Of a stretch of DNA of 34,455 bases, positions 16,682-23,050 are shown piece after piece. How positions within the stretch are numbered: the stretch's first letter is position 1; every line of letters begins with the position of its first letter. The stretch comes from GCA-002840305 sp964609365 (GTDB lineage: Bacteria; Patescibacteriota; Patescibacteriia; Patescibacteriales; UBA12465), in assembly GCA_964609365.1 (NCBI GenBank), contig CAZSRC010000005.1, positions 1-34,455 on the forward strand, read 5' to 3'. A program made the translations under genes and the position numbers. Under the pieces are notes generated by a model. The model did not search any database. It was given only the letters and a program-made list of their open reading frames with translations, and was not told the origin of the DNA.

Positions 16682-16822
16682 AAAAAAATCAACTTAAACG
16701 GGGTAGGCAAGAAAATTTCTTTTAGGAATTTTAAAGCAAATGCCTTAGAAACCCTGAAAGAAAGTCCCATGCTTGTCGTGCCTGACCCGTTTAAATTGAT
16801 TTTTAATCTTCAATTGTATAAC
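16682..16822 (-). ncRNA. Candidate structured non-coding RNA of about 140 nt, family not recognised
   Basis: A consensus promoter on the minus strand predicts a start near 16822. The RNA would fold on a 17-bp closing stem (16786-16802 with 16686-16702), uninterrupted on the minus strand with one U-G pair; on the plus strand that pair becomes a C-A mismatch. An inner AGGCA/TGCCT stem continues it past a small internal loop. The minus strand then ends in eight T (16681-16688), which partly overlap the stem foot, as in an intrinsic terminator. GC content is visibly above the flanks, as expected of a structured RNA in an AT-rich genome. I find no match in memory to SRP RNA (no GGAAGCAGCC) or to common riboswitches. 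6S RNA or the LOOT motif reported from candidate phyla are worth testing. Confidence 0.6.
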
Positions 16823-16827
16823 TAAAA

Positions 16828-16856
16828 ATTATAGCATATAAATAAAAAAATGTCAA
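16828..16856 (-). promoter_or_regulatory. Perfect-consensus promoter of the candidate RNA
   Basis: On the minus strand TTGACA (16856-16851), a 17-base spacer ending in TGC, and TATAAT (16833-16828). It is the only promoter found in this window with both boxes perfect. Confidence 0.8.
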
Positions 16857-16883
16857 TACTTATTTAGAGATTGACATTTTTTT
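16844..16883. terminator. Perfect 14-bp hairpin with T7 tail, containing the -35 box of the candidate RNA
   Basis: AAAAAAATGTCAAT (16844-16857) pairs with ATTGACATTTTTTT (16870-16883) around a 12-base loop. It can end transcripts arriving from the VanW gene on the plus strand and from tsaD on the minus strand. The left arm contains the minus-strand TTGACA. Confidence 0.65.
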
Positions 16884-16886
16884 AAT

Positions 16887-16911
16887 AAAAGCCTTTAAAA
16901 TAAGGCCTTTT
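16887..16911 (-). terminator. Hairpin at the end of tsaD
   Basis: AAAAGCCTT (16887-16895) pairs with AAGGCCTTTT (16902-16911) with one bulged base, overlapping the tsaD stop codon. The tract after it on the minus strand is T-rich. Confidence 0.45.
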
Positions 16912-17953
16912 ATTTAAACTCCAGAGATGAATCAACTTTTATATTTTTATAGTTTTTTAATTTTTTTTTATTTTTTAAAAAATGGAAAACACCAGCAGTG
17001 GCTATCATCGCTGCATTATCTCCGCTATATTTTAATTCTGGGAATATAAATTTAATATTATTTTCCTCTTTTCTTATTTTACTTTCAAACTCTTTTTTTA
17101 ATCTATTATTAGCAGAGACCCCGCCAACTAACATAATAGTTTTGCTTTGATATTTTTTAGCAGCTTTTAATGTTTTATGAACTAAAGTATCTATTACTGC
17201 TTTTTGAAATGAATAACAATATAATGGTACCTTTTCTCTCCAGTTTTTATCTTTTTTTATTTTGTAAAGAAGTGCTGTCTTTAGTCCAGAAAATGAAAAA
17301 TTAAAATTTCCTGAGTTTATCATTGGTCTTGGTAGATCTATTTCTTCAATATTTTTATTTTCCTTCTCATATTTATCTGCTATTTTTGATATTATTGGAC
17401 CACCAGGATAACCAAGATCCATCATTTTTGCGGCCTTATCAAAGGCTTCTCCGGCTGCATCATCTAAAGTTTGTCCAATTATTTTATAGCTTAGGTGGTT
17501 ATTCATTATTGCTATAATATTATGCCCACCAGAAACAGTCAAAACTAAAACTGGAAATTTTATATTATTTTTATTTTCTATAAAAGCTGAATAAATATGA
17601 CCCTCAATATGGTTTATTGCAATGATTGGTTTTTGCCAAACAAAAGATAATGCCTTTGCAGTTTCTGTTGCTGCTATTAAGGAGCTGATTAAGCCCGGAC
17701 CAGAAGTAACAGCTATAGCTGATATTTCTTTTGTTTTTATTTTTGCATCTTCTATACTCTGATCAATTACTGGCAATATATTTAGTACATGCTCTCTAGC
17801 AGCCACTTCCGGCACAACTCCTCCAAATTTTTTATGAATATTAATTTGTGATGAGATTATGTTGGAAAGTATTTTCACCGAACCATTTTTATTAAATTTT
17901 ACAATTGATGCAGCGCTTTCATCGCAACTACTTTCTATCCCTAGTATATACAT
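16910..17953 (-). CDS. tsaD: tRNA N6-adenosine threonylcarbamoyltransferase TsaD
   Basis: TsaD transfers the threonylcarbamoyl group to A37 of ANN-reading tRNAs, working with TsaB, TsaE and TsaC. The start MYILGIESSCDESAASIV is the family signature. The metal-binding HxxxH appears as HIEGH at about residue 117. VTSGPGLISSLIAA, TVSGGHN, GEAFDKAAKMM, FSFSGLKTA and GGVSANNRLK follow in the normal order, with YSGDNAAMIA near the C-terminus. The 347-residue length is typical. It stands alone on the minus strand, between the candidate RNA and tRNA-Glu. Confidence 0.97.
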   Translation of the reverse strand: MYILGIESSCDESAASIVKFNKNGSVKILSNIISSQINIHKKFGGVVPEVAAREHVLNILPVIDQSIEDAKIKTKEISAIAVTSGPGLISSLIAATETAKALSFVWQKPIIAINHIEGHIYSAFIENKNNIKFPVLVLTVSGGHNIIAIMNNHLSYKIIGQTLDDAAGEAFDKAAKMMDLGYPGGPIISKIADKYEKENKNIEEIDLPRPMINSGNFNFSFSGLKTALLYKIKKDKNWREKVPLYCYSFQKAVIDTLVHKTLKAAKKYQSKTIMLVGGVSANNRLKKEFESKIRKEENNIKFIFPELKYSGDNAAMIATAGVFHFLKNKKKLKNYKNIKVDSSLEFK

Positions 17954-18006
17954 AAAGTTATAACTATATTTTTGTATAATATATATATTGTAGACAATTT
18001 TTTTAC

Positions 18007-18036
18007 AATAGTATATAATTAAGTATACTATTTTTT
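18007..18036. other. Hairpin with T-run upstream of tsaD
   Basis: AATAGTATA and TATACTATT form a 9-bp stem around an 8-base loop, followed by six T on the plus strand. No plus-strand gene lies just upstream, so its role as a terminator is unclear. An ATTGT-AG-ACAAT palindrome sits just beside it near 17990. Apart from these and the tRNA promoter, 17954-18154 shows nothing else. Confidence 0.4.
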
Positions 18037-18112
18037 ATTATAATTAATAAATTAGTAAAATGCTTAGAAATGAAATTTTTTTTATTGTTAATTATTTTTT
18101 AAATATTTATTA

Positions 18113-18139
18113 TTGACAATTTTTTAAATTAAATATAAT
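18113..18139 (+). promoter_or_regulatory. Promoter of tRNA-Glu
   Basis: A perfect TTGACA (18113-18118) and TATAAT (18134-18139) with a short 15-base spacer; read as TAATAT two bases later the spacer is 17. The tRNA begins about 15 bases downstream. Confidence 0.6.
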
Positions 18140-18154
18140 ATAAAAAATATTCTT

Positions 18155-18226
18155 GGCCCCTTCGTCTAGTGGTTAGGACACCAGGTTTTCATCCTGATAA
18201 CAGGGGTTCGATTCCCCTAGGGGTCA
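18155..18226 (+). tRNA. tRNA-Glu (anticodon TTC)
   Basis: Acceptor GGCCCCT/AGGGGTC (with one G-T pair), anticodon loop TTTTCAT with TTC, T arm AGGGG-TTCGATT-CCCCT. The first anticodon-stem pair is C-A, leaving four good pairs. The overall sequence is very close to other bacterial tRNA-Glu genes. CCA is not encoded. Confidence 0.93.
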
Positions 18227-18227
18227 C

Positions 18228-18260
18228 AAAAAGAAGTTGGATTATTCTAGCTTCTTTTTT
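18228..18260. terminator. Bidirectional terminator between tRNA-Glu and ychF
   Basis: AAAAAGAAG (18228-18236) pairs with CTTCTTTTT (18251-18259) around a 14-base loop. T runs follow on both strands. The right arm reaches the ychF stop codon. Confidence 0.65.
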
Positions 18261-19320
18261 ATTTGTTTATTAAAAAATTACAAATATCACCATCTTTAAC
18301 AATATAATCTTTACCTTCTGTTTTTACTAATCCTAATTCTTTGGCCCTAGTTTCATTTCCTGCTTTAATAAACTTTTCCCAATTTACAACCTCTGCTCGA
18401 ACAAAACCTTTCTCAAAATCAGTATGAATTTCCGCGGCAGCCTTAGGGGCTTTACTCCCTTTTTTAATTGTCCAAGCTCTGGTTTCATCTTTTCCTGTTG
18501 TAAAAAAAGTTTCCAGACCTAATAGTTTGTATGATGAATAAATAAGTTTATCTAGGCCACTTTTTTCAATTCCTAATTCTTTCATATATTCAGCTTGTTC
18601 TTCTTCTGGTAGAGCAGCAATTTCTTCTTCCATCTTTACATTAATTCTAATTATTTCTCCGTCCCAATTAAAATTAGAATCTTTTTCAGTGTCATCAGAA
18701 TTTAAGGCATAGATTATTGGCTTAATGGTTAATAAATTCAAACTCTTTATAAAAATCAATTCATCTTCTTTAATTTCTAGGTTTCTCGCAGCCTTTCCGC
18801 TTTCTAACATTGTTTGTATTTTTTCTAAAATTTCTTTTTCTTTGAGTGCTTCCTTAGCTCTACTTTTTAATTCTTTGTTAGTTTTTTCTAGTCTTTTTTC
18901 TACTGTTTTTAAGTCAGCAAAAATAAGCTCCATATTAATAGTTTCTTGGTCACTTAAAGGGTTGACCTCTCCTTCAACATGAATAATATTAGTATCATGA
19001 AAATCTCTGATCACCTCACAGATTGCATCACATTCTCTGATATGTGATAAAAACTGATTACCTAAACCTTCTCCTTTGTGAGCCCCTTTAACTAAGCCCG
19101 CAATATCTGTAAATTCTATAAAGGTAGGAATAATTTTAATTGGCTTGGAAATCTCAGCAATTTTATTTAATCTTTCATCGGGAACTTTTACTACTCCAAC
19201 ATTAGGATCAATTGTACAAAATGGATAATTTGAAGCATCAACTTGTTTTTTTGTTAAAATATTAAATAATGTAGATTTTCCCACATTGGGTAGTCCAACA
19301 ATTCCAATAGATAGAGGCAT
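18259..19320 (-). CDS. ychF: Redox/stress-related P-loop ATPase YchF (OLA1 family)
   Basis: YchF is a ribosome-associated Obg-like NTPase that in studied members prefers ATP over GTP. The P-loop is GLPNVGKST at about residues 9-17. The switch region FTDIAGLVKGAHKGEGLGNQFLSHIREC at about 69-96 is the family hallmark (described here by position and key residues DIAG and GEGLGNQFL). The coiled-coil insertion covers about 125-195, and ALNSDD stands where GTPases carry NKxD, in line with altered base specificity. The C-terminal TGS domain ends with GKDYIVKDGDICNFL. The length of 353 residues is standard. It is a single-gene minus-strand unit. Confidence 0.96.
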   Translation of the reverse strand: MPLSIGIVGLPNVGKSTLFNILTKKQVDASNYPFCTIDPNVGVVKVPDERLNKIAEISKPIKIIPTFIEFTDIAGLVKGAHKGEGLGNQFLSHIRECDAICEVIRDFHDTNIIHVEGEVNPLSDQETINMELIFADLKTVEKRLEKTNKELKSRAKEALKEKEILEKIQTMLESGKAARNLEIKEDELIFIKSLNLLTIKPIIYALNSDDTEKDSNFNWDGEIIRINVKMEEEIAALPEEEQAEYMKELGIEKSGLDKLIYSSYKLLGLETFFTTGKDETRAWTIKKGSKAPKAAAEIHTDFEKGFVRAEVVNWEKFIKAGNETRAKELGLVKTEGKDYIVKDGDICNFLINK

Positions 19321-19419
19321 ATTATTTATATTAATTATTAATTTAATCTGGCTTTATTTTATAGTATTTGGTTTTAAATAGCAATATTTTAAATAAAAAA
19401 CCTAAATTTTAAATAAGTC

Positions 19420-19448
19420 TTTACAATTTTAAATAAATATGATATAAT
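19420..19448 (+). promoter_or_regulatory. Promoter of the 186-residue unknown gene
   Basis: TTTACA (19420-19425), 17 bases, then a TATAAT (19443-19448) preceded by TG at the extended -10 position. The start point would be near 19455, about 32 bases before the ATG. The rest of 19321-19419 shows no clear element. Confidence 0.65.
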
Positions 19449-19486
19449 ATTTATTCAAGTTCTTTGAAATTTAAAAATTTTTTAAG

Positions 19487-20047
19487 ATGAAAATAGAATT
19501 AGTAGAGTTAAATGCCTTATTAGAGTTAATAAATTTAAAAGGTTTAGAGATTAATGATGCTATAAAAATTTTAGCAGACTTTGTTCCAAAAAATCAGGAA
19601 GTTGAAGATTTAGAAAATTTTCAGTTTGAAATTGATTATTCAAAAAGCTTCGATCAAATGATAGCCGATGCGCATTATTCTTGGTTTAATAGTAATATAA
19701 ATTCTAGAAATTTTTATTTTAAAAAAATAGAAAAAAAAGATATTTGTATTGCTAAGATTTTTTCTGTAGAAAACGGAGAAGATCAAGAAGCTTTTTTAGA
19801 AAGAATTTCTGAACAAAATTATAGAGAGGCTGATCTTTTTGAATTAATGACTCTGGTCATTAAAAAGCCTTATCTAATAAAAGAAAGAAAAATTTTTGCC
19901 CTAGGTAGTCCTTGGATTGATTCTCATGGAAGTAAGTTAATTCCCTTCGCCTCCTGTGATAAAAAAGGAAGGAGATTACATTTAAGATGTTCAATCTTAA
20001 AAAATCTTCCAGAGAACTCATTTTTCCTTGGAATTTTAAAAACCTAG
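19487..20047 (+). CDS. Unknown 186-residue soluble protein
   Basis: I do not recognise this protein. It has no signal peptide and no membrane segment. The first 35 residues are leucine- and isoleucine-rich and helical, followed by an acidic stretch (about 37-55). The C-terminal part carries IFALGSPWIDSHGSKLIPF near 145 and a basic segment KKGRRLHLRC near 165, which suggests a folded beta-rich domain with a possible nucleic-acid or ligand site. It has its own strong promoter and its own strong terminator, so it is a single-gene unit. Codon use matches its neighbours. Confidence 0.75.
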   Translation: MKIELVELNALLELINLKGLEINDAIKILADFVPKNQEVEDLENFQFEIDYSKSFDQMIADAHYSWFNSNINSRNFYFKKIEKKDICIAKIFSVENGEDQEAFLERISEQNYREADLFELMTLVIKKPYLIKERKIFALGSPWIDSHGSKLIPFASCDKKGRRLHLRCSILKNLPENSFFLGILKT

Positions 20048-20052
20048 GATGG

Positions 20053-20082
20053 AGCCTCGACTTTTAAAGTTGGGGCTTTTTT
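20053..20082 (+). terminator. Strong terminator after the 186-residue gene
   Basis: An 11-bp stem, including two G-T pairs (20053-20063 with 20067-20077), a 3-base loop and six T. It separates the unknown gene from the repressor-thioredoxin unit. Confidence 0.85.
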
Positions 20083-20098
20083 ATTTTATTGTTTAGTC

Positions 20099-20128
20099 TT
20101 GACACCCCATAGGGGTATATGCTATTAT
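20099..20128 (+). promoter_or_regulatory. Promoter of the repressor-thioredoxin unit
   Basis: TTGACA (20099-20104), an 18-base spacer ending in TGC and TATTAT (20123-20128). Start near 20135, leaving a leader of about 35 bases. Confidence 0.7.
20104..20116. promoter_or_regulatory. Operator of CsoR/CstR type inside the promoter spacer
   Basis: ACCCC-ATA-GGGGT is a perfect inverted repeat in otherwise AT-rich DNA, placed between the -35 and -10 boxes. GC-tract inverted repeats of this kind are the known targets of CsoR, RcnR and CstR repressors, and the next gene encodes one. Autorepression is the likely result. Confidence 0.8.
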
Positions 20129-20169
20129 AAAAAAAGATAATAAAACTATATTATTATTTAATAAAAAAC

Positions 20170-20412
20170 ATGAGAAATACTGAGCAAAGAATAAATATAA
20201 TAATTGGGCAATTAGAAGGAATAAAAAAAATGTTACTTAATAAAAGTAATAGTTGTTTTGATTCAGTTATTCAATTAAAGGCAGTTAAGTCAAGCCTATC
20301 TTCTTTGATGGATAAAATATTAGAAGAGGAATTTGATATTTGTTTTTCTAAGCAATGTCCAAACAATAAAGAAAAAATAAAAAAAATTGTTTCAGAAATT
20401 TTAAAAAAATAA
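20170..20412 (+). CDS. CsoR/RcnR-family repressor, CstR-like (no copper-site histidine)
   Basis: The 80-residue all-helical protein matches the family in RINIIIGQLEGIKKML (about residues 7-22), the first sensing cysteine C29 in SCFDSVIQLKAVKSSL, and the second at C58. Copper-sensing CsoR needs Cys-His-Cys with the His four residues before the second Cys; here that place is Glu54. A two-cysteine site without the His is what defines CstR, which senses persulfide or reactive sulfur, with cysteines at 31 and 60 in the studied protein. A third cysteine, C63, is extra. The genes downstream are thioredoxin, a dehydrogenase and a thioredoxin-reductase-like protein, which suits a thiol signal better than copper. 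The signal remains inferred. Confidence 0.85.
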   Translation: MRNTEQRINIIIGQLEGIKKMLLNKSNSCFDSVIQLKAVKSSLSSLMDKILEEEFDICFSKQCPNNKEKIKKIVSEILKK

Positions 20413-20472
20413 TTTATAATTAAATTGCTGTTTAAAATTTATTTTAATATTTTAAAAAGCAATAAAAAAACT

Positions 20473-20805
20473 ATGAGTAAAGCATTAGATGTAAGTAGCG
20501 AAAATTTTGCTGCTGAAGTATTAGAGTCAGATTTACCCGTTTTAGTTGATTTTTGGGCGCCTTGGTGCATGCCTTGTAAAATGATGTCTCCTATTTTAGA
20601 TGAGATTTCATCTTCTATGGAAGGTAAAGTTAAGGTGGTAAAAATAAATACTGAAGATCCAAAAAATCAAGAATTAGCAATGAAATATCAAATTCAAAGC
20701 ATTCCTAATATGAAATTATTTAAAAAAGATGAAGTAATTGGTGAATTTATTGGAATGAGATCAAAAGATGTTTTAGAAAAAGAAATAAATGAGAAAATAA
20801 ATTAA
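20473..20805 (+). CDS. trxA: Thioredoxin
   Basis: A 110-residue thioredoxin that reduces protein disulfides in the cytoplasm. The active site is WCMPC (Cys32 and Cys35) instead of the usual WCGPC, within DFWAPWCMPCK. The cis-proline loop QSIPNMKLF and the final IGMRSKDVLEKEI fit the family. A longer reading from a TTG at 20425 would add 16 atypical residues; the ATG at 20473 gives a standard N-terminus and is preferred. It lies 60 bases after the repressor gene and 15 bases before the dehydrogenase gene, so it belongs to the repressor-controlled unit. Confidence 0.95.
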   Translation: MSKALDVSSENFAAEVLESDLPVLVDFWAPWCMPCKMMSPILDEISSSMEGKVKVVKINTEDPKNQELAMKYQIQSIPNMKLFKKDEVIGEFIGMRSKDVLEKEINEKIN

Positions 20806-20820
20806 TTTAATATTAAAAAT

Positions 20821-22050
20821 ATGTCTGTTTTTAGTAATATTATTAGTAGGTTTAATGATTTAAAACCATTATTAAATTTAAAGGATGAAGATATTTCATA
20901 TTTATTAGAAGCAAAACAAGTTTCTTACTCTGAGCTAGATGTTGATGGTAAAAAAATTCCAGCCTGGAGAATTATATCCAACAAGGCATTAGGCCCAGGA
21001 AAGGGTGGAATTAGATTTCATCAAGATGTTAGCGAGGATGAAGTTAAGTCTTTATCTTTTTGGATGAGTTTAAAAAATTCATTATTGGAGCTTCCTTATG
21101 GTGGTGCCAAGGGTGGCGTTAAATTTAATCCAAAAGAACATAATGATGATTTTTTGGAAAAGGTTAGTAGAGCCTATATCGATTCTTTTTATAAAGTCTT
21201 GGGAGAAAATAAGGATATCCCAGCGCCAGATGTTTATACTAATTCACAAAATATGGCCTGGATGTTGGATCAATATGAAAAAAATATCGGAGAACATCAA
21301 GCCGCTATGATAACTGGAAAGCCAGTTGAATTAGGAGGAATTGCTTTAAGAAGTGATTCTACTGCAAAGGGAGCTTATATAATTATATCTCAACTAGTTA
21401 AAACTCTTGCTTTAAAAAATGAAAATTTAAAAGTTGCAGTTCAAGGATTTGGAAATGCAAGTCTGAATATTTCCAAAATGCTTTTTTCAGATAATTTTAA
21501 AATTGTAGCAGTTAATGATAGTAAGGGCGGAATCTATAATGAAAATGGAATTAATATTACTGAATTAATAAAATTTAAAGAAGAGTATGGACTTGTTTCA
21601 GCTTTTTCTGAAAATGAAGCTATTAGTAATCAGGATTTATTAGAGTCAGATGTTGATATTTTAATTTTAGGAGCTTTAGAGAATCAAATTACAAAAGAAA
21701 ATGCTCATAAAATAAAGGCTAAATATATCATTGAAATAGCTAATGGACCAATAGATTATAATGCTGATAAAATATTATTTGAAAAAAATATTTTAGTTCT
21801 TCCGGATATTTTAGCTAATTCTGGCGGAGTTATTGTTGGTTATTTTGAATGGAGTCAAAATAAAACAGGAAATATTTTAGATGAAGATTATTTAGCTAAG
21901 TTATTAGAGGAAAAAATGATTAAGGCTTTTCATAATGTTTATAATAAATATTTAGAGTTTGATAAAAAAATAGACCTTCGTACAGCTTCTTATATTTTAG
22001 CATTAAATAGAATAATTAAAGCTGAAAAATTAAGAGGAAATTTAAAATAG
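20821..22050 (+). CDS. Glu/Leu/Phe/Val-type dehydrogenase, probably glutamate dehydrogenase
   Basis: This family catalyses reversible oxidative deamination of an amino acid using NAD(P). Visible motifs are GPGKGGIRFH near residue 60, the catalytic-lysine segment LPYGGAKGGVKF near 92-103, PAPDVYTNSQNMAWMLD near 138-154 with the catalytic Asp, and a Rossmann site AVQGFGNAS near 206. VLPDILANSGGVIVGYFEW near 336-354 is typical of glutamate dehydrogenases. The 409-residue length fits the hexameric bacterial and archaeal type. Substrate cannot be fixed with certainty. It sits between trxA and the reductase-like gene in the same unit, an unusual partner for redox genes, and might supply or consume reduced cofactor. 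Confidence 0.9.
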   Translation: MSVFSNIISRFNDLKPLLNLKDEDISYLLEAKQVSYSELDVDGKKIPAWRIISNKALGPGKGGIRFHQDVSEDEVKSLSFWMSLKNSLLELPYGGAKGGVKFNPKEHNDDFLEKVSRAYIDSFYKVLGENKDIPAPDVYTNSQNMAWMLDQYEKNIGEHQAAMITGKPVELGGIALRSDSTAKGAYIIISQLVKTLALKNENLKVAVQGFGNASLNISKMLFSDNFKIVAVNDSKGGIYNENGINITELIKFKEEYGLVSAFSENEAISNQDLLESDVDILILGALENQITKENAHKIKAKYIIEIANGPIDYNADKILFEKNILVLPDILANSGGVIVGYFEWSQNKTGNILDEDYLAKLLEEKMIKAFHNVYNKYLEFDKKIDLRTASYILALNRIIKAEKLRGNLK

Positions 22051-22065
22051 ATTTAATTTAAATTT

Positions 22066-22983
22066 ATGATTTATGATTTAATTATAATTGGGGCTGGTCC
22101 AGCAGGACTTACAGCTTCAATTTATGCTTCTAGATATAAAATAAAGCATTTAATTATTGGTGAAATCCCTGGAGGTTTAATAACCGAGGCTCATAGTGTT
22201 TGTAATTTTCCAGGAGAAAATGAAATAAGTGGTTTTGAATTAATGGAGAAAATGCAAAAACATGTTAAGGATTTAGGTGCTGAAATTTTATCAATGGAAA
22301 AAGTTTTGGAGATTAAAAAAGAAGATGATTTATTTGAAATTAAAACAGAATCAAAAAAAACATTTTTAGCTAAGAAAATTTTATTAGCAACAGGAACTAA
22401 ACATAGAAAATTAAATATTAAAAATGAAGAAAAATATTTAGGAAGGGGCTTGGCTTATTGCGCTACTTGCGATGCAATGTTTTTTAAAGATAAAATTGTT
22501 GGAGTGGTTGGTGGTGGAAATAGTGCCTTGACAGCTGCTCTTTATTTAGCCAAGGTCGCAAAAAAGGTTTATTTAATTGTGAGAGGAGATGAGTTTAATG
22601 GAGAGCTGGTATGGATCGATCAAGTTAATGATAGTAATAATATAGAAATTTTATATAATAGTGACTTAGAGCTTTTAAAGGGTGAAAGCAAGCTGGAAGG
22701 AGTAGAGATTAAAAAAGAATCTGAAAATTTATCTCTAGAGCTAGATGGTCTTTTTGTAGAAATAGGAACTGAGCCTGATTTTTTATTAATAAATCAGCTA
22801 GGACTAGAATTAAAAAAATCTTATATCAAAGTTGACGAACAACAAAGAACAAATTTTAAAGGTGTTTGGGCCGCTGGTGATATTACAAGTAACTCTGCTT
22901 TTTTTCGTCAAGTTATTACTGCTTGTAGTGAAGGAGCCATAGCTGCTTATAGTATATTTTCCGATCTTCAGAAAAATAAATAG
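22066..22983 (+). CDS. trxB: Thioredoxin-reductase-like flavoprotein with altered NADPH site
   Basis: A two-domain FAD enzyme that should reduce thioredoxin. The FAD site is IIGAGPAGLTASIY at residues 7-20, the redox site is CATC (Cys132 and Cys135) in YCATCDAMFF, the pyridine-nucleotide loop is GVVGGGNSALTAA at 146-158, and the C-terminal FAD motif GVWAAGDIT is present. The NADPH phosphate-binding segment normally reads HRRDxFRA; here it is VRGDEFNG at 172-179, losing the His, one Arg and the second Arg. The enzyme may use NADH or another donor. Length of 305 residues is normal. It ends the repressor-trxA-dehydrogenase unit, 15 bases after the dehydrogenase. Confidence 0.9.
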   Translation: MIYDLIIIGAGPAGLTASIYASRYKIKHLIIGEIPGGLITEAHSVCNFPGENEISGFELMEKMQKHVKDLGAEILSMEKVLEIKKEDDLFEIKTESKKTFLAKKILLATGTKHRKLNIKNEEKYLGRGLAYCATCDAMFFKDKIVGVVGGGNSALTAALYLAKVAKKVYLIVRGDEFNGELVWIDQVNDSNNIEILYNSDLELLKGESKLEGVEIKKESENLSLELDGLFVEIGTEPDFLLINQLGLELKKSYIKVDEQQRTNFKGVWAAGDITSNSAFFRQVITACSEGAIAAYSIFSDLQKNK

Positions 22984-22993
22984 TTGCTTTAAT

Positions 22994-23026
22994 AAAAAAA
23001 GAGACTTTTTAAAAGTCTCTTTTTTT
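22994..23026. terminator. Perfect palindromic bidirectional terminator
   Basis: Seven A, GAGACTTTT, one T, AAAAGTCTC, seven T: a 16-bp symmetrical hairpin serving the converging trxB transcript and the minus-strand gene that ends at 23051. Confidence 0.9.
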
Positions 23027-23050
23027 ATTATAATTTCTATTTTATAATTT

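Noticed and set aside
16653..16771. A minus-strand ORF of about 39 codons (MGLSFRVSKAF...) inside the candidate RNA
   Set aside because: It starts in the middle of the predicted RNA and runs through the closing stem and T8 tract; the sequence looks shaped by base pairing, not coding.
16682..16822. SRP (4.5S) RNA or a common riboswitch
   Set aside because: The SRP loop GGAAGCAGCC is absent, and no start codon follows the RNA in its own direction, since it converges on the VanW gene end.
18871..18982. Possible sigma or regulatory ORF antisense to ychF
   Set aside because: Only an antisense shadow of a well conserved gene; no independent promoter.
20170..20412. Copper-sensing CsoR
   Set aside because: The essential histidine before the second cysteine is Glu54, and no copper exporter or chaperone gene is nearby.
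20425..20472. TTG start for thioredoxin
   Set aside because: The extra 16 residues do not belong to the thioredoxin fold; the ATG at 20473 gives the normal N-terminus.
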